A stretch of DNA of 64,000 nucleotides from Taiwanofungus camphoratus (Eukaryota > Basidiomycota > Agaricomycetes > Polyporales > Taiwanofungaceae), in assembly GCA_003999685.1 (NCBI GenBank), contig CP021228.1, positions 186,001-250,000 on the forward strand, written 5' to 3'. The notes under the pieces were generated by a model. It did not search any database. It was not told where the DNA came from and saw only the letters and a list, made by a program, of their open reading frames with translations. Positions 54,966-64,000 of this stretch are shown here, piece by piece. The position numbers and the translations under genes were made by a program. Position 1 is the stretch's first letter. Each line of letters begins with the position of its first letter.

Positions 54966-55479
54966 TCATGCTCGCCCTTAATGCAAGAGTAAGCAGAAGT
55001 GTGACGTCCCTGCACACTTTGACACTGTACTTATCAAAGAGGGTGGTGACAGCTCCATAGGCATTGCAGGTACAATTCTAAACATAACTACTATGTAATC
55101 AAAGCTAAAACTATTCTGCAAAACATCAGGTTATCGTGTTGGTCAAATCTGACTTGTCTTCTCACTCCCTGGGAGGCATGTCCAAGACTTGCTTCTCAAT
55201 CAGCCATGCCCAGCACACCTTGCCTACATCGAGTGGTTCACTGCGTTCACAGGTCCTGACTGAATACACGGGCTCTACAAGGTGTTGCACTGCACCCGCA
55301 ATGGTGCTCGTCTCGCAAGTATTATTGATATCCAGGACATAAAGCGGAGCTGCCATTTATATCCGAGCTTCGGTCCTATTGCACCACGAGATTGGTCAAG
55401 TAGTAACGTTCTTGATAAGAGCCCTTCATTCTGGCTCAATCCCTTTACAGACCGACAGGCATTTATGACCCTATTCTAA
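54966..55479 (+). pseudogene. Plavaka-type transposase, C-terminal end, part 2
   Basis: Continues the frame cut at 49055: HARPL, then (other frame) GRHVQDLLLNQPCPAHLAYIEWFTAF, LYKVLHCTRNGARLASIIDI, HLYPSFGPIAPRDWSSSNVL and SFWLNPFTDRQAFMTLF. This is the characteristic Plavaka C-terminus. Frameshifts and stops show it is long dead. Confidence 0.78.
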
Positions 55480-56115
55480 TTTCGAACATCAACATTTCAG
55501 ATGTAACGTCTGGAGCTACATTTTCCCTACACTGAGTCACATTTTATACGCAATAGACTTGTAGTTACATCGAATTAGTTGTGTGCTCAAGCTTAGTGCA
55601 AAATAGGGACCTCATAGTGAGATTAGTAACAACGGCACACCATGCCAAACCCGCAGTGTGTACTCGTATGCTTGCCTATTTTAGAAACCCGAGGAGTTTT
55701 GACGACTACTGACCGGCTTCCTGCCGCCGCAAGAAGACGAGATCCTCAGTACCATCGTACTGTTAAAGGACGGCAGGTTTAGAATTGGGCTCTCTTGCGT
55801 TCAATCGCCGGAAATATGACAAACATACGAGCACACATTAAATTTTAGCATTACATCACTCGAATTTTTGGTACATATACAGTCGAGGTGGTAGTAGTAT
55901 ACTACACATAGGTATAACTGTAGTTCGTGCACCATAGGCGCCTAAGCGCCTGAAGCACGTAAATTGAGCCCATCATCATCATCATCATCATAGTAACAAC
56001 GGCATCATGAGGCCCAGAGTAGTCTTGTAGTAGCCGGCATATCATGCGGTAGTGTGCCCATAGAGCGCGATAAGCACTACTTAGTGCTAATCAGGCCGGG
56101 AGCTTTTTCCCGATG
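55480..56115. other. Intergenic with (TCA)n microsatellite
   Basis: No gene. A (TCA)7-type run is at about 55971-55991. Just before it, GCGCCTGAAGCACGTAAATTGA (55949-55970) nearly repeats 32208-32229. Confidence 0.5.
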
Positions 56116-57193
56116 TGCTACCGCTCTCTCTGGCAACGGCCATTTGCTCAACAAGCTTCTAGATCTCTATGGCGTTAACAGCATAGAGGAATTGAACGCC
56201 AAAGAAGACGTCACATTCTGGGCTGAAAAGCTATGGGGAATGTGGAGTTGGAACTATCGCTATTGGGGATGTTCTGCACATGTATTTGACATGGTGAAGC
56301 CTGGGGCGCCTCTCATCAAGCAATGGGACGGCGAGCGACGCTTCTTCTTCGACAAGGAGACAGGTGAAGTGACCCACGAGAAAACGTGCGCGTCCATAGC
56401 CATTGTAATCCTTCATATTTCTCATGCTGACTTGATCGGCCGAACAAAACTAGGTATCGGATGCCAGGTCAAGACGAGCACAAGAAGTATGCCATACCTA
56501 AGGGCGAGAACCTAACGCAAGAGGGCCTCGCTTGCCTACCTGAGGGTCCAAGAGGGGCGAATCTACGCCTTGCAGCATATGCACCCACAGGTAAGAACCC
56601 CTTTTTATAGTTGCCGACTAGAAGTAAACGTCAGTCTACTGACCCTTCTTATAGGTCATGGAACCGCTCTCCTGAAAGAATTACATTGGGGCGCGCCGAT
56701 ATTCGGCGAGCTCGTGCTTCAGCCTGATGATCAGATACGACTTTCGGTCATGGCGTTCTTCTCAACGCCCGCACCTGAGGCGAAGGGCATAACCGGGCAA
56801 CTGCTTCAACTCTTCGTCTTCCGCGACGACACTACCGCAAGACCTCTCTTCTCCCAGTCGCTCCACTGGCCTGAAACACCCCATGTCGAAACGATCGATC
56901 TCGCCAGCGCTACAGAGATAATCTTCCGCTCGATCAAAGTGACAGACAGAGTGGAATTCAATCCTGATTCGCTCGCGGAGGGGGGCACCGACGCACGATT
57001 CTACGCCTTGCGGTTGCATCAGCAGTGGGGCGTGGTAGTGAACATCGTGCAGCTTCCCGAGCCGTTCAAGCCGTATGCCCTGAAATGAAGATTGATCTGG
57101 AGGCTCGGAGACAGGCTGATGGTGGCTGTGTGTGCGCACGATGGGGAGACTCTCAAGCAACAGCCGGAGGTCTACGAGTATGTCTACGCGTGA
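56116..57193 (+). pseudogene. Unknown protein U, broken copy in duplicated block 2
   Basis: Aligns with gene U at 36572-37732 from its sixth codon on. The original ATG is lost because the duplication begins inside codon 6; the upstream frame here is unrelated. There is a 66-bp in-frame deletion after 56928 and a TGG to TGA change (Trp to stop) after KPYALK at about 57086-57088. Both introns are kept. These lesions make it a pseudogene, although most of the frame is still open, so the loss is recent. Confidence 0.82.
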
Positions 57194-60100
57194 GTGATAG
57201 GATAGCAACTGTTACCCTCTGTGCACTCCATCACAACAGCGCAATTTGATACGTCTTTTCGTTCATAAGACGATCCATTTCGTCCCCTGTACGGCCGAAA
57301 ACTGCTTTACTTGAGCAGCAGTCGAAATTCCACCAATTCGCACATTATCGGAATGGTTGAAAAGCAGAGGTTCGACCCCAATTGACCACGAATTGTACGG
57401 AAAGACCATCGAACGGTTTGTACAAGTTACGAGAAAACCGATCGTCGATGAATTCTGCCAAACGAGACTCAATCAAACACGGTTGGGATTTAAGCTTGCG
57501 CAGGATCACTCAGCAGTTGTGCGGTAACACCATCATCGCTCTTGGGTTGACAGGCTCCATGATGTGACGGCTGCAGCGTGCTATGTCGCTACCAATGCGG
57601 CCTACCATGAAACTGCAGCACAAGCTCCTCATCATAACGGACATTGATCAACGGAGTACTTGTCACCGAGCTCGATCCGCATGATTTACACATGCGCTCT
57701 ACTGGTAGACATCGACGACTGGCTTTAGCCCCTGTGTCACCGTCGTGATTGTTTTATTCGAGACATAGGTCATCTTGATTTATGGTATTAGCATGCGATA
57801 AAGAGCGGCAGTTCTATTAATTCCCAAACTCTGAAAAAGGTTGTCCTCACCTTTCGCGCCGGCGCGCCATCATACCAGAATGCAGCGGATCAGCGCTTCT
57901 TCAGTCTCAGCATCCTCATCTCTAAGATGGGATGTGAGACATCTTTGTTAATCGAACCTGTGCTATAGGCAGACCCCTATGTCGCAATTGGCCCCTTACA
58001 GCCAACGACAAAACGATAGACACGTCTGCGCCCCCTATTCATCGTCCAAATACTGACATTTCTCGGCGTATCGCCACCTAGCCAATCGCATTCGTTCGAC
58101 CAAGCTGTATGCAGACATTTGAGCGAAATGCGTCTACCTTTTTTCGTTGGCTGTAAGACGTTGTAGTTTGAAAGATCTACGTAGAGAATTGCAAATCCCA
58201 TGTCTAATGGAGCTATGTACTTGTACTTATATGACTTGGATCAGATCGATGCGTATGAATGTGCTTCCAACTAGCTATGAAACAATGCTTAAAGCAGTAC
58301 GATATCCGGAACTTATACAATTAATATAAAAAACTACCATTACCCTCCTCGCATGTGGATCACCGAGGCAACACATACTTTACAAGTGTCAGTAATAAGT
58401 TATCGAGAATAATATGCAAGCCCGTGATATATTCCCGCTCAGACACGAAAGGCAGCGCGCCGCAATCAACCGTGAATGAGGATCGGTGCGTCTGCATGAA
58501 CATAACCTATCATGCTCAATGGACGGCCGTCGCAGATGGCGATTGTATGCCCGCCAGGAGTTGCCGGATGCCGACCATGATCTCGCCCCTCGAAACCGGA
58601 TCACGCTCCTTCGCGCTCTGCTCCAGGACATTGGTCAGACCTTCAACCGCATGCGCCGCCACAATCTTCTGCGAGCAAGTAGGCTCTAGGCTGGCCGACG
58701 CCTCGACAAACACGTCCCGGATGAGCGAGAGCAGGGTGAGCTCTCCAGAGGACGGCGGCACGGTGGTTGCAGGGGTGAAAGGCGAAGAGGCCTGGAATAC
58801 GGATGATGGGGTTGATAGTGATCCAAGCGGTGACAGGGTGCCTGACCTGGCAGTTTGTAGCCCTGAGCGGTCGAGAAGGAAATCGCGGGCGAGGAGAAGA
58901 GCTGGCTCAGCAAATGGCCAAAGCCACGTTCGTCGTGACGACACTAGCCAGTCCGCAGCGTCTACTATACGGGTCTATCAAACGGGTGGCCATCAGCTTC
59001 TTATTTGATACGAGTACGGAAATGTAGTTACCACTGCGACATAGAGCGATGACTTCTTCATACCACACCTAACGCGATCCGAGTAGTCGAACTTGATAGC
59101 CATCGCGTAGTAGATTAGATGCAAGACTCTTCCGACCGCCTCCCGGGTACTGTCACTGTGCTCTTCTGATTCGCCATCACACCCGAACTGAAGTAAGGAC
59201 TCCTGCGCAACAGGACTCGACTTGATCCATTCCCGGACACGCTGGCAGAGTGGCACGTTGACATAGCTACACAGGCTGGCAAAGTACGGCCCGCCCTCCT
59301 GCTGGCAGGACGCGAGCTGCTGCTGGAAAGCGTGCGCCTTCATGTGTGCCGGCGACGTGCTCATACTCTCCAAGTCCAGACAGAGGCCGACCAGCGCCGA
59401 GAACTCGCGCTGGTACTCGTCGAGCTCCAGGCTCGCCAGGGGCGCCACGTCCCTGACCTGCTCCATCTCCGACTCACCGAAGCCCGTTCGGTGCCGACCA
59501 TGAAGTGCGGACTGGACGCCTGATCCGGTGAGTGCCTTGTCCCAGATCCATGTGGCTCGCGCGAACCAACGCCGGATGCCCTTCTGCACGTCTGTTGCTC
59601 GCGGCATGCTTTCAACAACGTCAACAGCAAGGCGGAGCCACGTGGACGCCTCCTTGCCCCATCCCAGCGCAAACACCTCTCTCACAGCGAGGTAGATCAG
59701 GCCAGCGGCAGTACAAGTAGAGTCCTCCTCGGTCGTGGTCGAGTCTGAGATGGTCGCAAAGTACGCCGTCATGGAGTGCTTCTGCGCCGCGACGTAGTGC
59801 GTCAGTCGATCCGGGGCCGGCGAGGATCCAGCGTTTGGAGCCGTAATTGACGTTAGAGACTCCAGTGCGCTCACGAAGAATGCGGAATGAATATTAGTGT
59901 CCTTGCGGGTGGTACAATCCGCAACCAGATGTAAGAGGTGTGGGAGAGGGAAGAGGGGGACGAAAGCATGGGCGGAGCGAATCGCGTTGAGGTATGACGA
60001 ATTGTACTGACGCGTGACGTCCTCCAGCGAGAATGAGGGCAGATCAGGGCTCGGTTGGAAGTAGTCTGGCAGGATCGACGAGAGCGTCGCAAGGTCTGTA

Positions 60101-61015
60101 GGAACATCAAATGGTGCACCTGGAGAAGTATGTTGCAGAGACGTGGTAGACGGAGGAGAAGAGCTCGCTGATATGGATGTATGCGTGTCAGTGAATAGAT
60201 TGGATAGCAAGAATGGATCCATCATCATGGATCCGTCATTAAACGAGTACGGCATTGTGTCAGAATAGCCTGTGTGGAATTGGGGGTCCGTAGCGGTAGC
60301 AGCTGTGCGAGTAACATGAGCAGAGACAATGACTCCACCTTGTATCCCACCGTACCTGATGTATCTTCTGGCGACATGCCGACGACAGAAAGCCAATCAG
60401 GAGGCAGCGGGCCCATGAGTGTTGGGATTGGATCAACAGACGTGTGCGATAATGGATCATATATTGGAGATATGGACCTAGGTGTCAGCTTTGTGGACAT
60501 AGACGCTTCACTTGCAGGTGGTGTAGCCATCTGCACTGGCTCTTCACGACTCGACGACGGCGACGCGGTCGAGCGGCGTCTTTGCCTGGACGGCTCATCA
60601 GACGGGTCCTTCGTCCTCTTCCGCTTAGATCCCTTGGGTGGACCGGACTTGTTACGTCCCTTGACATAATTGCAGTTGGTCTCGTAGAGCAAGCAATTGC
60701 TGCAGGATGGTGTGTGTCCATCGCATCGTAGCTTGCGCTGGCGACAATTGTCGCAGGCGGTGGGTGCCTTTGGGCGATCTAGCTTGGTGGGTGCGGGAGC
60801 TGAAGAGGCAGGCGCTGAGGTCGAACTAGAACTGGATGACATTGGGGAGCAGCAGTGTGATTGGGTTCAGACGCGCAAATTGAGGTGGTGGAGGGTTATG
60901 TAGACTGCGTCTGTGGACAAGGCAGCCCGGGTCGGTTAGATATATTGAAAGCAATGCTTCAAAAGTCTCCAAGTTTCAGTGTTGCGCCAAGTAGACAAGC
61001 GCGGTTAGGTGAGAC
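56117..61015. repeat. Segmental duplication, block 2
   Basis: Direct copy of 36589-41524. The part 57627-59024 reads as identical to block 1; the parts on both sides have many substitutions and a few indels. Confidence 0.93.
58516..60842 (-). CDS. Zn2Cys6 fungal transcription factor, copy 2
   Basis: Exons 60842-60356, 60269-59032 and 58974-58516 give 727 residues, with the same intron positions as copy 1. The zinc cluster (Cys30, 33, 40, 47, 50, 57) has the same residues as copy 1. Differences concentrate in the linker after the cluster (for example [12 protein letters not shown] instead of EMPARTTAAPAS) and around residues 250-300; the second exon has an extra SPAP near NAGSS. The last exon is identical to copy 1. 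All frames are intact, so both regulators may be active, with the same DNA target and different linkers. Confidence 0.9.
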
Positions 61016-63879
61016 GCCGGCGAAATGATAGACGCCCGTACCGTTGATTATGTAATCTTCTCCAACTGTCAGTAAGTCGAAGGCGATTGATCCTTCTCGA
61101 CCAGTGGCACTCACCACTAGGAAAGTAGCTTACAGCAAGACAGGCTGGCGGCCAATCAAAAAGACTTTTTGTGCCGGCATAGGCCTTGTTTTATACAGAA
61201 CTTGAAGGCAGCGGGACAACTGGTCCACATCTGTCAGACTGCCACGCCGATCATCAAACTGGTAGCAGCGTAGTCAGGTCAGGGGCCTTGCCGTGATGGG
61301 TGGGTTGCTGATCAGGGGATAGGCAAAACGCAAAATGCCAAGTCCGGCGCAATGGGTTTCGTGATCTCGCTTGCTTATCATCACTACTACTGGCAAGTAA
61401 CTGAAGCAACAGGTTCACATCGGACAAGGGGACAACCACCGACTGAGACCTGCTACTTCCAAGACGGACCCTTAGCCTCCTAATGCTCTGGTTGCAATGA
61501 TCATGACTCGCGGTCAGTACGGACTTGCACAGCGAGAGCGGGCTGTCGAAGACGTCGCTGAAATCTGGTTTCTCATGGCCGCATTACGATTCAAGTAATG
61601 ATCCTTTCATTCACATTTCAAATAGGTGCCTATACATGCGTACTTGGCAAGAGCTGTCACTTTCAAACGTGCACAAATGAGCCTTCACCCTCTTTCCCGA
61701 GCCCCGCCACTTGCGCATTTTCCCGGATCAGTGCATTATAAAGTCACGATCAAGGAATACGGCTGCTTCGGGTAATTGTGTGATGTTGAACAACAAAGAA
61801 GCGAAAGCACCTCCAGCATGGTGGACATTAGAGCGTATCCGCAGCCAAGCCCCAAGGTAATCAGAGACCGTTATTTGTCTATTTTTGTTTTCCTTTTTTA
61901 CTCGAGTTCGAATTGGGTGCGAATACGCTCTATTCTGGAGGCCGTACTGCATCAGCTACGCGTTGTTTCACGAAACGTCCACGGTGTCCGTTGTCATCGG
62001 GTTTTAGAACAGAAAGTTGGACCAAAGTGGAGGGGATGCAAACACAAAGGCGCTCGTTGCTCCATCGGGGCCATACCCGTTTGATAAATGACTGTACCGC
62101 TCAGGGCTGTCTACCTAGAACACAGGTGACATTGGAGTCCGCGACGCTGGTTGCACAGCATTGCAATACCCTATAAGTATTAGGTGGAACCACGGTATTG
62201 AAAGAGATTGACGCGCCGCTTCCAATGTGAGGGGCAGGAACACATACTTACCGAACACCTCGACGTACACGACGTTGGAGAAGTACATATATAGACGGAG
62301 AAACCGCGTACCTGCGCAACGCACATGTTTGCCACCCTCGGAGTATAAAGTGACCATCATCGGGCTGCCGTACCCACCTATACGCTATTTCCGACATCTG
62401 ATTGGGTTGAGATGCTTGACAGATTTCCGTGATGGGCCAACCTGGGCGAGCGCCGATCGAGATATGTCCGAGCTCAGGAGCAGATTGGCTCGTGCACCAT
62501 ACATTGATGCATCCGCAACACCCTGCGATACCCCCTTCGTCGCAATGATTGGTCACCTATAGGATCCACTGGTCTGAGGCGCTCCACCGCAGCCGACGGT
62601 ACAACTGAGACATTGCAGTGCCCGCATTTGAAACCGGTATTTCACACATCCCGTAACGCAAATGCAGCGATACTTGAAGCTTGACACCATTGATGTTGGG
62701 AGCAAGATTCTTGAAAGAGATTATGATCGACATCCTTTTTCGGTCAATAACTCATCAGCGACCCGATAGCGTCAGATAGCTCCTTTGGGCTGTTTCGCCA
62801 CTCTGCTGTGATGGGATGGCAGCTTTGCAGTCGAGCGAAACTTAGACTCCCTACAATATGTTCTGCTATCTCCTTGCCAAGTCATCCTTGGAGCTGAGAG
62901 CTTTGAGCGTTTACTCCCATCAAACTGGTATGTACCGGTGTGTCATGGTCTGGGCATGTATTGGCTTAAGCCTATTTCGCTGACACAAACAGTGAGGCGC
63001 TGATGAACATCAAATGACGCCGGATTTGTCATGGAACTCGCAATTCGAAGAATTTCGACGTCAATCGACCGCGCGGAGTCGTTGCAGTCTAACAGATTCG
63101 TGAAAAGTGAGAACCGATTTACAGACGGTACAGCGCAGTCGTAACGGATTCCTGAGATGGGGTTGGCCGCAAGGACTCTCCGACTTGGTAGACATATGAT
63201 CTGTGACGTGCAATTTCTTTAGCTCGCCAAGTTGACCGCTAGGACTGCAGTTCTTACTAAGTATATAATGTTGTCCATCGGAGGCCTATTGAAGCGATCA
63301 ATGCAATCCGGAGACACAGTCCCAGCAAAATATTATATCCAGAATTAATCCCAGTTTTTCAAGAACAGACCTCCAAATGTCGTCGGGAATGCTCTTGCTT
63401 CCAGAATGTTTTTACTAAATTTGAGACTCGAGAGCAACTTCAAAGTCGAGAAGCACGACGAATGATGATAGCCACTGGCAAGGATAGTCCTGAGCTTCCG
63501 GGAAATACGAACTCCGCAAAAATGAAGCTATTGCTTTTTACATTCATCTGCGCCGGCTGCTTTGCTGAGTACATCGTCAAGTACTACTATGGTTTTACTA
63601 GCTTTGAAAAATTTTCAGCGAATTTTTGAATAACTTCACAACAACATCATGCACTGGTCTCGGAGTTTCAGCAATGCATGGCCGAAGGTCCTCACTACGA
63701 TTCTATCTACTAACATGTTGAAAAAATGAGGATAGGGAGGAGGCAGAGTAGTGTTGATAAAAAAAGTGAATGTCTAACACATTGCAAAAATTTGTCACAC
63801 TGTGTCACGGTATGCCGGCGCACGGCCAATTCTCGGCTTCTTCGGCAGTTCAACCTTTGCAAACACACTAGCTAGTGCT
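61016..63879. other. Intergenic, nothing assigned
   Basis: Short ORFs only. An ATG at 61818 followed by MVDIRAYPQPSPK and GTAATC could be a first exon, and 62227-62562 has a 111-codon frame, but no coherent model results. AT-rich after 63300. Confidence 0.42.
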
Positions 63880-63976
63880 GCCGTGAGGTGAGGTGAAGGT
63901 CACCTCAAGGTGTCGGAGTTGCTACCTTCACTTACCTCGAGGTAGCCAAGGTGCACCTTGAGGTACCTTGAGGTAA
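63880..63976. repeat. Cluster of GAGGT/ACCTC inverted motifs
   Basis: AGGTGAGGTGAAGG, CACCTCAAGGTG, TACCTCGAGGTA, GCACCTTGAGGTACC and CCTTGAGGTAACC follow each other within 100 bp in both orientations, able to form several hairpins. Confidence 0.6.
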
Positions 63977-64000
63977 CCAGCAAATGGTGGGCCGATGTGG

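Overview
The window is eukaryotic nuclear DNA, almost certainly from a mushroom-forming basidiomycete (Agaricomycetes). The genes have short introns (mostly 50-75 nt, some up to about 140) with GT...AG ends. Several families are typical of that group: paired F-box/LRR-like proteins, a DUF6534-type membrane protein, Zn2Cys6 regulators, and Plavaka, Ty3/Gypsy chromovirus and Tc1 transposons. Gene models below were built by hand: exons were joined only where splice sites and phase agree.

Left part (1-13 kb) is repeat territory. A Ty3/Gypsy chromovirus on the minus strand (1-7051) runs off the left edge. It has a 5' LTR, gag, protease/RT/RNase H, an integrase-chromodomain section separated by one in-frame TGA, and an extra zinc-knuckle ORF still open at base 1. 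Next come a TIR element (8205-8949) and a 1.54-kb solo LTR (9520-11062). The solo LTR splits an old reading frame, which is restored when the LTR and one 4-bp target duplication are removed. A degenerate multi-exon gene follows.

Middle part (13.6-36.6 kb) holds the ordinary genes: a coiled-coil repeat protein, ribosomal protein L24, two paralogous F-box/LRR-like genes, a SAM methyltransferase divergent from a cupin_5 gene, a DUF6534-like membrane protein, a zinc alcohol dehydrogenase and a five-exon coiled-coil protein.

Right part (36.6-61 kb) is a direct duplication of a two-gene block, an unknown gene plus a convergent Zn2Cys6 regulator, at 36.6-41.5 kb and 56.1-61.0 kb. In the second block the unknown gene is dead but the regulator is intact. 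About 1.4 kb of the two blocks reads as identical, although flanking parts have diverged, which suggests recent gene conversion. Between the blocks lies a nested transposon pile (42.4-55.5 kb). A Plavaka transposase is split by a second Gypsy element (TSD GTTGT). That element's gag is split by a Tc1 element (TA target), and its pol is replaced by a long LTR of another family. To the left are further long LTRs nested in each other and a solo Gypsy LTR.

The most informative signals are in the two Gypsy elements. The 12-13 nt just inside the 5' LTR are complementary to a segment of the LTR about 30 nt downstream of its TATA box, and the pairing is kept although the sequence differs between the elements, as expected for self-primed reverse transcription. 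Both elements also conserve a gag N-terminal region that has no AUG but begins near an ACG in AUG-like context.
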